A stretch of DNA of 64,000 nt from Hymenobacter negativus. GTDB lineage: Bacteria > Bacteroidota > Bacteroidia > Cytophagales > Hymenobacteraceae. The notes beneath the pieces were generated by a model. The model was not told the DNA's origin, did no database searches, and worked only from the letters and a program-made list of their open reading frames with translations. The translations under genes were made by a program, and so were the position numbers. The DNA lies in assembly GCF_017571495.1 (NCBI RefSeq), contig NZ_JAGETZ010000009.1, forward strand, positions 213,710-277,709, written 5' to 3'. Of the stretch, positions 49,859 to 58,430 are shown one piece after another (the stretch's first letter is position 1; each line of letters starts with the position of its first letter).

Positions 49859-52558
49859 ATGTCACTCCCCACCGCTTCCGCTGTTCGCCAGCAGTTTCTT
49901 GATTTCTTCGCCAGCAAAGGCCACCACATCGTGCCCTCGGCCCCGATTGTGGTGAAGGACGACCCCACGCTGCTGTTTATCAACAGCGGCATGGCCCCGT
50001 TCAAAGACTATTTCCTGGGCAATAAGCCTGCGCCCTACAAGCGCATCGCCGATACCCAGAAGTGCCTGCGTGTGAGCGGCAAGCACAACGACCTGGAAGA
50101 AGTAGGCTACGACACCTACCACCACACCATGTTCGAGATGCTCGGCAACTGGTCGTTTGGCGACTACTTCAAGAAGGACGCCATTGCCTGGGCCTGGGAG
50201 CTGTTGACCGACGTGTTCAAGCTGGAAAAAGACCGGCTCTACGTCACTTATTTCGAGGGCGACGAGAAGGATGGCACCGCCGCCGACACCGAAACCCAGG
50301 ACCTGTGGCGCCAATACACCACCGACGACCGCATTCTGCCCGGCAACAAGAAGGATAACTTCTGGGAGATGGGCGATACCGGCCCCTGCGGGCCCTGCAC
50401 CGAAATCCACATCGACCTGCGCTCCGAGGAGGAGCGCGCCGCCAAGCCCGGCCGCGAGCTGGTGAACGCCGACCACCCGCAGGTGGTGGAAATCTGGAAC
50501 AACGTGTTCATGGAGTTCCAGCGCCTGGCCGACAAGTCCCTCATCAAGCTGCCTGAGCAGAGCGTGGACACCGGCATGGGCTTCGAGCGCCTGATGATGG
50601 CCGTGTCGGGCGTGAAGTCGAACTACGACACCGATGTGTTTCAGCCCCTCATCCAGTTCATTGCCAAGGAAGTGGGCTTGGAATACCACGGCACCGCGCC
50701 CGCCACGGTGAACGACCAGCCGGCCACCGAAAACGAGAAAACGGACATCGCCATCCGGGTCATTGCCGACCACATCCGCACCATCGCCTTCACCATTGCC
50801 GACGGCCAGCTGCCCAGCAACGTGAAGGCCGGCTACGTCATCCGCCGCATTCTGCGCCGGGCCGTACGCTACGCGTTTTCGAGCCTGAACCAGAAGCAGC
50901 CCTTCCTTTATAAGCTGGTGCCCGTGCTGGCCGACCAGATGGCTGGCATCTTCCCCGAGCTGAAAGCCCAAACGGCTTTCGTGCAGCGCGTGGTAGAAGA
51001 GGAGGAAATTTCCTTCCTGAAAACGCTGGAAACTGGTCTAAATATCCTTGACTCGTGGATAGCGACAGCTTCGGGCGAGCGGGCTGTGCTTGACGGTGAA
51101 AAGGTGTTTATTCTAAGCGACCGATACGGTTTTCCGAAAGACCTGACGCAGCTGATTATGCGAGAGAATGCGGACCGCGCCCAACTTACTGAGAAGTGGG
51201 AGGATGAATTCAACTTCTGGCTGAAGAAGCAGAAAGATGGGTCGCGCGGCGATGCCGAAACCGAGAAAAGCGACTGGGTGACGGTGACCGAGACAGATGC
51301 CCCGAACGTATTTGTGGGCTACGACCAGGACGAGGCCACGGCCCGTCTGCTGCGCTACCGTAAAGTCGACAAAAAGGGCAAAACTGAGTACCAGTTGGTG
51401 TTCGACCAAACCCCGTTCTACGCCGAAAGCGGCGGCCAGATTGGCGACACCGGCTACCTGGAATCGCCGCTAAGCAAGGTGCGTGTGATTGACACGAAGA
51501 AGGAAAACGACCTCATCATCCACACCACCCTAGATTTGCCCCAAGACTTGGAAGCCGAGTTCCTGGCCCGGCCCGATGTTGCCCGCCGCGGCCTCATCAA
51601 GAACAACCACACGGCCACGCACTTGCTGCAAGCCGCGCTACGCCAGGTGCTGGGCGGCCACGTGCAGCAAAAAGGCTCGCTGGTAAATGAGAAGGTATTG
51701 CGCTTCGATTTTTCGCACTTCACCAAGGTGACCGATGAGCAACTGCGCGAAATCGAAACCATCGTGAACGAGCGCATCCGCCAGCAAATCCCGCTCGACG
51801 AGCGCCGCAACGTGCCCATTGCCGAGGCCAAAAACCTGGGCGCAATGGCCCTGTTCGGCGAGAAATACGGCGACTTCGTGCGCGTCATCACCTTCGATAA
51901 GGACTACTCGGTGGAGCTATGCGGTGGCCTGCACGTCGCCAACACCGGCAGCATCGGCTACTTCAAAATCACGACTGAGAGTGCCGTGGGAGCTGGCGTG
52001 CGCCGCATCGAAGCCGTAACGGCCGGCGCCGCCGAAGCTTACGTTGACCAGCAGCTCGACTTGCTGGCTCAGGTGCGCGAAACCCTCGGCAACCCGCAAC
52101 ACCTCCTCATTGTGCTCGAAAAGCAAGGTGATGAAATGGCCAGCCTGCGCAAGCAGTTGGACCAGCTCACGCAGCAGCAGCTGGCCGCTCAGCGCCGGTC
52201 GCTGCTCACCCAAATTAAGCAACTGCCCAACGGCCTGCATTTCCTGGCCGCCGCCGTGCACGCTGGTTCCGCCGATTCGCTGAAAACGCTGGCTTTTGAA
52301 GTGCGGCAGGCCGCGCCCGCGCCGCTGGTGCTGGTGCTGGGTGCCCAGGTTGATGGCAAGCCCCAGCTGGCCGTCATTTTGGACGATGAAACTGCCAAAG
52401 CCGGCAAGCTCAACGCCACCACGCTGGTACGCGAGCTGGCCAAGGAAATTCAGGGCGGCGGCGGTGGGCAGCCGTTCTTCGCTACGGCCGGGGGCAAGAA
52501 CGTGGACGGACTCAAAGCGGCCATTGCCAAGGCGGAGAGCCTGATAAAACCGGAGTAG
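49859..52558 (+). CDS. alaS: Alanyl-tRNA synthetase
   Basis: An 899-residue class II synthetase. ATG at 49859 (MSLPTASAVRQQFLDFFASKG) is typical of the family. Catalytic motifs: FINSGMAPFKDYFLG, RIADTQKCLRVSGKHNDLEEVG, HTMFEMLGNWSFGDYFK and the motif 3 area SVDTGMGFERLMM. The editing domain carries NHTATHLLQAALRQVLG (HxxxH zinc site) and CGGLHVANTGSIG. The C-Ala domain (~780-899) has the usual Gly-rich GGGGGQPFFATAGGKN. It charges tRNA-Ala and edits Ser/Gly-tRNA-Ala. A TonB-CTD/MORN cluster gene begins 8 nt after its stop, implying co-transcription. Confidence 0.97.
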   Translation: MSLPTASAVRQQFLDFFASKGHHIVPSAPIVVKDDPTLLFINSGMAPFKDYFLGNKPAPYKRIADTQKCLRVSGKHNDLEEVGYDTYHHTMFEMLGNWSFGDYFKKDAIAWAWELLTDVFKLEKDRLYVTYFEGDEKDGTAADTETQDLWRQYTTDDRILPGNKKDNFWEMGDTGPCGPCTEIHIDLRSEEERAAKPGRELVNADHPQVVEIWNNVFMEFQRLADKSLIKLPEQSVDTGMGFERLMMAVSGVKSNYDTDVFQPLIQFIAKEVGLEYHGTAPATVNDQPATENEKTDIAIRVIADHIRTIAFTIADGQLPSNVKAGYVIRRILRRAVRYAFSSLNQKQPFLYKLVPVLADQMAGIFPELKAQTAFVQRVVEEEEISFLKTLETGLNILDSWIATASGERAVLDGEKVFILSDRYGFPKDLTQLIMRENADRAQLTEKWEDEFNFWLKKQKDGSRGDAETEKSDWVTVTETDAPNVFVGYDQDEATARLLRYRKVDKKGKTEYQLVFDQTPFYAESGGQIGDTGYLESPLSKVRVIDTKKENDLIIHTTLDLPQDLEAEFLARPDVARRGLIKNNHTATHLLQAALRQVLGGHVQQKGSLVNEKVLRFDFSHFTKVTDEQLREIETIVNERIRQQIPLDERRNVPIAEAKNLGAMALFGEKYGDFVRVITFDKDYSVELCGGLHVANTGSIGYFKITTESAVGAGVRRIEAVTAGAAEAYVDQQLDLLAQVRETLGNPQHLLIVLEKQGDEMASLRKQLDQLTQQQLAAQRRSLLTQIKQLPNGLHFLAAAVHAGSADSLKTLAFEVRQAAPAPLVLVLGAQVDGKPQLAVILDDETAKAGKLNATTLVRELAKEIQGGGGGQPFFATAGGKNVDGLKAAIAKAESLIKPE

Positions 52559-52565
52559 ATTGCGG

Positions 52566-53192
52566 ATGACGAAGACCTGCCTACTGCTCATAATTGGCCT
52601 GCTTGCTGTGTTGTGGCCGGAATATGCAGCGGGGCAGGTTCTTCCTGTCAATCCAGCGTTGGAAATCGGCGGGATGCTGCCTTTCCTGCTGAAGAAAGAA
52701 CCGGCCGAGAGTGCACCTCATAAGCTGGTGTTTTACCTGAATGAAGGAGGTACGCCTGTCGCTGAGGGCCAAGCGTTTCGGCGCGTCGAGGTTTCGTATC
52801 GGGATAGTGTAGTTGGCGTTGTGCGGCTGTACTATCCTTCTGGCAAGCTTTACAAGTCCACTCCTTACGCCAACCTGGCCAATGAAATTAAGCATGGAGT
52901 GGAAACCATGTGGAGCGAAAAAGGGCAATTGATGGCGCGTACCGAGTTTTTTGCCAATCTGGCTGTTGCTATTACGTCGTACTACCCCAATGGGAAGGTA
53001 CAAAGCCATGTGCAGAAACTGCCGGACGGTCTGAAAACTGAGTTTTTCGATAGCCTGGGCCGGCGGGGGCATTACGAGCTGCCGTCGCAACAAGCTTGGC
53101 TACCTGGGCAAAGCGACAGGCAAGTGCCGCAATGGGTAGGCGAGGAGGACGAACCTGTTCGGCGAAAAGAAAAGCAGAAAAATAAATTGTGA
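52566..53192 (+). CDS. MORN/YwqK-like secreted protein lacking a TonB domain
   Basis: A 208-residue protein. ATG at 52566 (MTKTCLLLIIGLLAVLW) starts a signal peptide ending near YAAG; a TTG two codons upstream is less likely. It has the family core RDSVVGVVRLYYPSGKLYKSTPYANL, EIKHGVETMWSEKGQLMARTEF and ITSYYPNGKVQS, repeated 'YYPxGKL' units similar to MORN or YwqK antitoxin-type repeats. It stops where relatives (54516, 55338, 57465, 58431) continue into a TonB C-terminal domain, ending in a charged tail (RRKEKQKNKL). First member of the cluster, directly after alaS. Confidence 0.7.
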   Translation: MTKTCLLLIIGLLAVLWPEYAAGQVLPVNPALEIGGMLPFLLKKEPAESAPHKLVFYLNEGGTPVAEGQAFRRVEVSYRDSVVGVVRLYYPSGKLYKSTPYANLANEIKHGVETMWSEKGQLMARTEFFANLAVAITSYYPNGKVQSHVQKLPDGLKTEFFDSLGRRGHYELPSQQAWLPGQSDRQVPQWVGEEDEPVRRKEKQKNKL

Positions 53193-53277
53193 TAAACACA
53201 AGAAGACCGTGCTGCAGGCAACGGTTGCCGAAGTGGAGTAATTGCTTTGAAAAACAGTGCGACTAAGGTTGTAAAAC

Positions 53278-54024
53278 ATGCTGGCTTGGCTAAAGAATCT
53301 GCGGAAAATGCCGTTGGCGCAACCGGATGAATCAGCCAGTCCGGCATTGTTCACCAGCTGCTTTCTTGCCCTAGATGGTACGGTGCTGCCCACCGCTGAA
53401 GGAGCGTTGCACCGCCGGGAAACGGAGGAACTGGGCAGCATCACCGAGACTCGCCTTTTCCGCCTGGGACACGAACGGCTGGCGCAGCGCACCCGCAAAG
53501 GGCTAGATGCCGCTGGTCAGCCGTTCGAAAGTCGGGAAACGTTTCTACCCTGGGGCCAACCCAAAGTACGGGTGACGACCTCCGTAGTAAACGGAGTGCG
53601 GTGCGTAGACTATCAAACCTTTTTCGACAACGGCGAGCTAAAAATGCACAAGCGCCGGGAGGGTAACCTGCTCACCGAGCGGTTCGTGTCCGTGCCAAAT
53701 CCCAACTATTCCTACAAGGAGGAAATGCCGCAGTACGAAGGCGGAGCCAATCAGTCAATTGTGGCGGCCATCCAGCAGAGTACGAAATACCCGCCCATGT
53801 CCCTCCGCAACCAGGAGTCAGGCCGGGTATATGTCAGCTTTGAAGTGCGGCACGACGGACTGGTCGATGCTATTTGCGTGGTAAAAGGAGTGACTCCCGC
53901 TTTGGATGCAGCGGCACTTGAAGCGGTAAGAAGCGTCAGCCTGAAGCGCTGGCGGCCTGGCTTTCAGGACCGCCGGGCGGTGAAGGTGGTATTGACGGTG
54001 CCCATTACATTTTCTATCCGCTAG
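53278..54024 (+). CDS. TonB C-terminal-domain protein without a leader
   Basis: A 248-residue protein starting MLAWLKNLRKMPLAQPDES, with no signal peptide or membrane helix, unlike its relatives. The N-terminal half contains a segment of the cluster's repeat type (VNGVRCVDYQTFFDNGELKMH). The C-terminal ~90 residues are a TonB domain: AAIQQSTKYPPMSLRNQESG, RVYVSFEVRHDGLVDAI and AALEAVRSVSLKRWRPGFQD. Either it is cytoplasmic, or the leader has been lost. 19 bp downstream begins a short frame with only the C-terminal domain. Confidence 0.65.
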   Translation: MLAWLKNLRKMPLAQPDESASPALFTSCFLALDGTVLPTAEGALHRRETEELGSITETRLFRLGHERLAQRTRKGLDAAGQPFESRETFLPWGQPKVRVTTSVVNGVRCVDYQTFFDNGELKMHKRREGNLLTERFVSVPNPNYSYKEEMPQYEGGANQSIVAAIQQSTKYPPMSLRNQESGRVYVSFEVRHDGLVDAICVVKGVTPALDAAALEAVRSVSLKRWRPGFQDRRAVKVVLTVPITFSIR

Positions 54025-54043
54025 CGCTCAGCTGCGGGCCGCA

Positions 54044-54310
54044 TTGCGTCGTGAAGCATTCGCACGCACTCCAATGCTGGCGCGCAAGGACCATTACGCC
54101 GGCCGAGGCATCGTAAGGTTTAATGTAAGCACCCAAGGGGAAGTAACTGATATCCGGCTCGTTCAGGGCCTATGCTCGCTGGCCGATGAGGCCGTGAGGG
54201 ACTCAGCACGACGGCTGAAACGCTTCAAGCCCGGCATGCAGGCTGGTAATTCGGTGGGAGTCGCCTTCAGGTTGCCCGTCAGCTTTGTCACTCAAAAATT
54301 GGCTATATAA
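54044..54310 (+). CDS. Isolated TonB C-terminal domain, probable gene fragment
   Basis: An 88-residue TTG-started frame that covers only a TonB C-terminal domain: GRGIVRFNVSTQGEVTDIRL and AVRDSARRLKRFKPGMQAGN. No leader or linker, and the frame is open upstream without a good start. It fits the missing C-terminal half of a family member such as 52566-53192, so it may be a remnant. Confidence 0.45.
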   Translation: MRREAFARTPMLARKDHYAGRGIVRFNVSTQGEVTDIRLVQGLCSLADEAVRDSARRLKRFKPGMQAGNSVGVAFRLPVSFVTQKLAI

Positions 54311-54515
54311 TCGGCTATTGAAGCTGTTTGGTCGGTCAGTGCTGGTAGCCAGCACGATGGCGAGACTTTCCTCGCCTCGCAATATCGAATAATTTGTTTA
54401 AACGGCGCGGAGCAGGAGACAGCAGGATGCGTCTCGTCAGCGTGCTCACCACCTTTCTGAACAATTCCATTATAGCTCGTTTCCCTTTGCTATTAGCCCC
54501 TCTTTTTTCTCTTTA

Positions 54516-55295
54516 ATGAAATCAATTTTACCAACTACCGTTTCACTAACTATCGTTGCGGGTTTACTAAGCACGCTGCCCTTGGCAGCACAATCCCAAA
54601 AAACAGCCTCCCCAATCGACACCGTCTACTACAATGCCGCCGCCGAGCGCTTGCCCTCGCGGGTGGGCGCCGCACGCGGCATCGTGACCGAGCCCACGGC
54701 AACAGGTATGGTGCAGCATATTTATAACACCACAGGGCATCAGTTGGAGCAAATTCCATACAGCGATAAGGAGGGCAAAGTGCGCGAAGGCGTCGCCCTG
54801 AGCTGGTACCCTTCGGGCCAGCTACGGGGCAGCCGCATGTACCGGGAGGGCCAGCTCGAAGGCCAAATGCAGGCCTACTACCCCAATGGTACGCTACGGC
54901 AGCTGGATACTTTCGAAAAAGGCGACAGCAAAAGCCGTCTCTGCTACGATGCCAATGGCAAGGCGATGAAATGCCCGACACAGCTCGACGCCTCGCGGGT
55001 GTATGCCCGCTACCGCCGCGGCACCCTGCTGCTGGAAGAAGAAGTGCGCCACGCCGTACGCCGCCTACCGCTGCCCGCCGGCAGCAAGGGTGAGCGGGTG
55101 ATAGTGGCTTGTATGGTGGGCGTGGATGGGCAAATTCACCAAACCCACATTTACAAAAGCGTGGGGGGAGAATATGACCTCGAAGCCCTGCGGGTGGTGA
55201 GCACCCTGCGCGATAACTGGACGCCGGAGCTAGAAGGGCCTGAGCCGGTAGAATCCTACTATATGGTGAACGTCGATTTCCCGCCCCTACACTAA
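54516..55295 (+). CDS. MORN-like and TonB-CTD protein, divergent member
   Basis: A 259-residue secreted protein with leader MKSILPTTVSLTIVAGLLST (signal end near LAAQ). The repeats read VALSWYPSGQLRGSRMYREGQLEGQ and MQAYYPNGTLRQLDTFEKGD, followed by a cysteine pair in LCYDANGKAMKCP and a C-terminal TonB-like domain (VIVACMVGVDGQIHQ, YDLEALRVVSTLRD). Compared with 55338 and 57465 the C-terminal domain is shorter and lacks the FKPG-type end. It keeps the order signal, repeats, TonB-CTD. Function unknown; envelope protein. Confidence 0.7.
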   Translation: MKSILPTTVSLTIVAGLLSTLPLAAQSQKTASPIDTVYYNAAAERLPSRVGAARGIVTEPTATGMVQHIYNTTGHQLEQIPYSDKEGKVREGVALSWYPSGQLRGSRMYREGQLEGQMQAYYPNGTLRQLDTFEKGDSKSRLCYDANGKAMKCPTQLDASRVYARYRRGTLLLEEEVRHAVRRLPLPAGSKGERVIVACMVGVDGQIHQTHIYKSVGGEYDLEALRVVSTLRDNWTPELEGPEPVESYYMVNVDFPPLH

Positions 55296-55337
55296 TTCAA
55301 GATTTCAGTAGTACTGGTTGGTGTACCCTTTCCGTTT

Positions 55338-56180
55338 TTGCGTGCAATGATTCGATTCACTACCACTGCCAAAGTCGGGTTGCTGGTCGGCGTGCCGGGA
55401 GCTACGCTGGCCCTTGCGGGGCCAGCGCGGGCGCAGGAACAAGCCGCACAACCCGCTCGGCCAGTGAAGATTGAATACTTCGACGAAACCCGGTTCAGGC
55501 TGCCGTCTGAAGCTGGGGCCGACTACCGCACCGAAACCGCGTTCCGTGACAGCGTAAGCGGCATGATTCGCGAGTACTACCTGCCTTCGGGCAAGCTGAA
55601 GGACTACACGCCCTACGCCAACCTGCGTCGCAAACAACGCCACGGCACCAGCAGCCAGTACTACGAAAGCGGCCAGCTGCGCGAACAAGTGACCTACCAG
55701 GCTGGCAAGATGGTGGGCGACCTCGTGACCTATTACCCTGACGGGAACTTGAAGCGGCGCGACCACCACACGCCCGGCCAGCCCACCACCGGCGAGTGCT
55801 TCGGGGCCGATGGCAAGCCGCGTCCGTACTTCAACTATCATAAAATGCCGGTGTATACCGAAGGCGACGGCGACCAGGCTGCTGTGGTAAATGCCGTGAT
55901 GCGCAACACGCAGTACCCGAGGGAAGCCCTGCGCCAGCGGGTATACGGCATCGTCAAAATCCTGTTTGTGGTGGATAAGCACGGGCTGGTGCAGCACATT
56001 CGGCCCGACGAAAAAACCAACATGGAGCTGGTGCCCGAAAACCTGGTGGGCACCTACCGCCTCTTGCAGGAAGCCGCCATGGAGGCCGTACGCAAGCTTA
56101 AGCCTTTTCAGCCCGGCCAGCAAGACGGCGAGCCGGTGCCCGTGAGCTACTCCGTGCCCGTCACGTTTCGCATCAGGTAG
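55338..56180 (+). CDS. MORN/YwqK-like and TonB-CTD secreted protein
   Basis: A 280-residue protein with a leader of about 30 residues (signal end near ARAQ). Repeats: RDSVSGMIREYYLPSGKLKD, SSQYYESGQLREQVTYQ and LVTYYPDGNLKRRDHH. The TonB domain: VMRNTQYPREALRQRVYG, IVKILFVVDKHGLVQH and AAMEAVRKLKPFQPGQQDGE. There is a Cys in TTGECFGADG, at the point where relatives have the same cysteine (RLCYDANG, GNCYDANG), so it is probably structural or disulfide-forming. No inner-membrane helix, so it cannot couple to ExbBD as TonB does. A 25-bp perfect hairpin follows the stop. Confidence 0.75.
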   Translation: MRAMIRFTTTAKVGLLVGVPGATLALAGPARAQEQAAQPARPVKIEYFDETRFRLPSEAGADYRTETAFRDSVSGMIREYYLPSGKLKDYTPYANLRRKQRHGTSSQYYESGQLREQVTYQAGKMVGDLVTYYPDGNLKRRDHHTPGQPTTGECFGADGKPRPYFNYHKMPVYTEGDGDQAAVVNAVMRNTQYPREALRQRVYGIVKILFVVDKHGLVQHIRPDEKTNMELVPENLVGTYRLLQEAAMEAVRKLKPFQPGQQDGEPVPVSYSVPVTFRIR

Positions 56181-56191
56181 CCAAGGTTTGT

Positions 56192-56257
56192 GCATCAAAG
56201 CCAGGTCCTTATTTCCGCCGGCATTTGTCGTTGGAAATAAGGACCTGGCTTTGATGC
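56192..56257. terminator. 25-bp perfect hairpin after the TonB-CTD gene
   Basis: Arms 56192-56216 and 56233-56257 are perfectly complementary, 16-nt loop. No T-run follows, so its terminator role is uncertain. It separates the MORN/TonB genes from the SPFH gene. Confidence 0.55.
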
Positions 56258-56459
56258 GGGCCACTGATTTCTCTCTGCGCGCATGACGGGAAACTCCATA
56301 TGCTGGTTCGATGCGCAAACCCGACAAGTCAGTACCCGGTAGTAGTAATCCTGATATTTGGACTACTATTGCAGCCGTGTTGCTTCACCGCATGCGGCCA
56401 GCCAGTTTTTGAAGCGAAACCGTCTACTGTGTATTGTCCAGCTTATTCCCCTTTCTTCC

Positions 56460-57386
56460 ATGTCCAACTTTGCGCTTATTCTGCTGGCCCTCATCGGTAT
56501 CACGCTGTTTCTGAGCTACGTTATCGTGCCGCAGGGTACGGTGGCGGTCATCACCATTTTTGGAAAATACCGGCGCATCATGCTGCCGGGGCTGAACTTC
56601 AAGCTGCCATTTATTGAGACGGTGTACAAGCGGATTTCCATCCAGAACCGCTCACTGGAGCTTAATTTTCAGGCTATCACAGTCGACCAGGCCAATGTCA
56701 ACTTTAAGGCTATGCTGGTATATGCGGCCTTCGATCAGAGCGAGGAAGCCATCAAGAACGTGGCCTTCAAGTTCGTTGATGAGATGAGTTTGATGCAGGC
56801 GCTGGTACGGACCGTGGAAGGCAGCATCCGGGCATTTGTAGCTACGCAGCGGCAGGCCGCCGTGCTGAGCTTGCGGGGCGAAATTGTGCTGCACGTGAAA
56901 GACCAGCTCGATGCCACGCTCGAAAGCTGGGGCTACCACCTCATCGATTTGCAGCTGAACGACATTGCCTTCGACGAGGAAATCATGCGCTCGATGGCCA
57001 AAGTGGTAGCTTCCAATAACCTGAAAGCCGCCGCCGAAAATGAGGGTCAGGCCCTGCTCATCACCAAAACCAAAGCCGCCGAAGCCGAAGGCAACGCCAT
57101 CAAAATCGCGGCCGAAGCAGAGAAAATTGCCGCCCAGCTGCGCGGGCAGGGCGTGGCCCTGTTCCGCGAGGAAGTGACCAAGGGCTTGGCCCACGCTGTG
57201 GAGGAAGTCACCAAAAGCAACCTCGACCCCTCGCTGGTTTACTTCTCGATGTGGACCGAAGCCATCAAGCACTTTGCCGAGCAAGGCAAAGGCAACGTCA
57301 TCTTCCTCGACGGCTCGAACGAAGGCATGAGCAAAAACCTGGAGCAGATGATGGCCATGCAGCAGCTGCAGCGCCCGGTGAAATAA
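56460..57386 (+). CDS. SPFH/band 7 membrane protein
   Basis: A 308-residue protein; ATG at 56460 (MSNFALILLALIGITLFLSYV) chosen because it starts the membrane helix; a longer frame upstream has no support. It has the band 7 order: VPQGTVAVITIFGKYRRIMLPGLNF, RISIQNRSLEL, the VDQANVNFKAMLVY strand, then the helical AAENEGQALLITKTKAAEAEGNAIKIAAEAEKIA coiled coil (the 'EAEGxA' type). These proteins form ring assemblies in the inner membrane and stabilise proteases or lipid domains. It lies between two TonB-CTD/MORN genes, breaking the cluster. Confidence 0.85.
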   Translation: MSNFALILLALIGITLFLSYVIVPQGTVAVITIFGKYRRIMLPGLNFKLPFIETVYKRISIQNRSLELNFQAITVDQANVNFKAMLVYAAFDQSEEAIKNVAFKFVDEMSLMQALVRTVEGSIRAFVATQRQAAVLSLRGEIVLHVKDQLDATLESWGYHLIDLQLNDIAFDEEIMRSMAKVVASNNLKAAAENEGQALLITKTKAAEAEGNAIKIAAEAEKIAAQLRGQGVALFREEVTKGLAHAVEEVTKSNLDPSLVYFSMWTEAIKHFAEQGKGNVIFLDGSNEGMSKNLEQMMAMQQLQRPVK

Positions 57387-57464
57387 GCACAGCACTTGCT
57401 CCGTCTGCCAGCTTCTGCGTGCTCTTTCCTGTCTGTTCTTTCTACTACTGACTCCCTCACCTTC

Positions 57465-58304
57465 ATGTCGTTTTCCTACCCGTCAGGCCTTGCCCTGGCT
57501 GCGTGCCTTGCAGGCATTTCGGTTGGCGCATCGGCCCAAACAGTTCCTGTAGCTGCTCCTCGTCGGGTTACCATTTACCTGAACGCGGCCGGGCAACAGC
57601 TGGCCACGCCCGATGGGGCCGACCACCGGGCCGATATCACCATGCGGGACAGCGTGAGTGGCATCATGCGCGAGTATTTCCCCTCGGGTAAGCTCTGGCG
57701 GGTGATTCCCTTTGCCCATGTGCAGCTGGGTATTCGCCACGGTGTGGTGATGAGCTATGATGAAACGGGCAAGCTGCGCAAGCGAGAAGATTTTTTGGCT
57801 GGCCGTCGGCAGGGCGAGGTGCAGCTTTTTGACGCCAGTGGTACGCTGACCCGGCAGATGACTTATGACCAAGGCAAACGGGTGGCCCAACAATGCTTTG
57901 CCCCAACCGGCCAAGCCAAAGCATGCCAGGAAGAAAAGCTGCCGCCGGTATACCCAGGAGGAAAAGCTGGGCTCGTCAAGGCGCTCGAAGCGGCTGTTGT
58001 GCTGCCTACCGAAGAGATAGCCAAGCAAGGTTCGGGAATAGTACTTGTTTCACTTGTGGTGGATGCCCAGGCCAATATTATTGGCGCAAAAGTGGTGAAC
58101 GCGCCCACCGCCAATATGGGGCAGGCGGTGGTAGCTGCCGCAAAGCAAATACTGCCATTTCAGGCTCCTGGTATGGTCAACCAAGAACCTGTGTCGGTAC
58201 TGTATACCCTGTCAGTCAAGGTCGGCCGTCCAGCCAATGGATGGAACCTGTCGAACGCTTACACCGAAGTCACCCCTAAGGTCACCTATCTGGACGCCGA
58301 GTAG
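57465..58304 (+). CDS. MORN/YwqK-like and TonB-CTD secreted protein
   Basis: A 279-residue protein; ATG at 57465 (MSFSYPSGLALAACLAGIS) begins the leader, signal end near SAQ. Repeats: RDSVSGIMREYFPSGKLWRV, IRHGVVMSYDETGKLRKRED and GEVQLFDASGTLTRQMTYDQ. TonB domain: LVKALEAAVVLPTEEIAKQ, IVLVSLVVDAQANIIGA and AVVAAAKQILPFQAPG, ending in TYLDAE. It is closest in layout to 55338. Cysteine in AQQCFAPTGQAK at the conserved position. Confidence 0.75.
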   Translation: MSFSYPSGLALAACLAGISVGASAQTVPVAAPRRVTIYLNAAGQQLATPDGADHRADITMRDSVSGIMREYFPSGKLWRVIPFAHVQLGIRHGVVMSYDETGKLRKREDFLAGRRQGEVQLFDASGTLTRQMTYDQGKRVAQQCFAPTGQAKACQEEKLPPVYPGGKAGLVKALEAAVVLPTEEIAKQGSGIVLVSLVVDAQANIIGAKVVNAPTANMGQAVVAAAKQILPFQAPGMVNQEPVSVLYTLSVKVGRPANGWNLSNAYTEVTPKVTYLDAE

Positions 58305-58430
58305 GGCCCAATAGTCGTAGTGTTGCGACTATTTCGACCAGACCCAACGATTGAGTTCGTTATGCGTAATTTAGATAATAGAAAGCACGGAGCAGTTCCG
58401 GCGTTTGCTTTCTAATAGTCTGCCTTTCAG

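Noticed and set aside
49862..50971. 369-codon minus-strand frame opposite alaS
   Set aside because: Antisense shadow with Val/Gly/His-rich sequence; alaS motifs are intact on the other strand.
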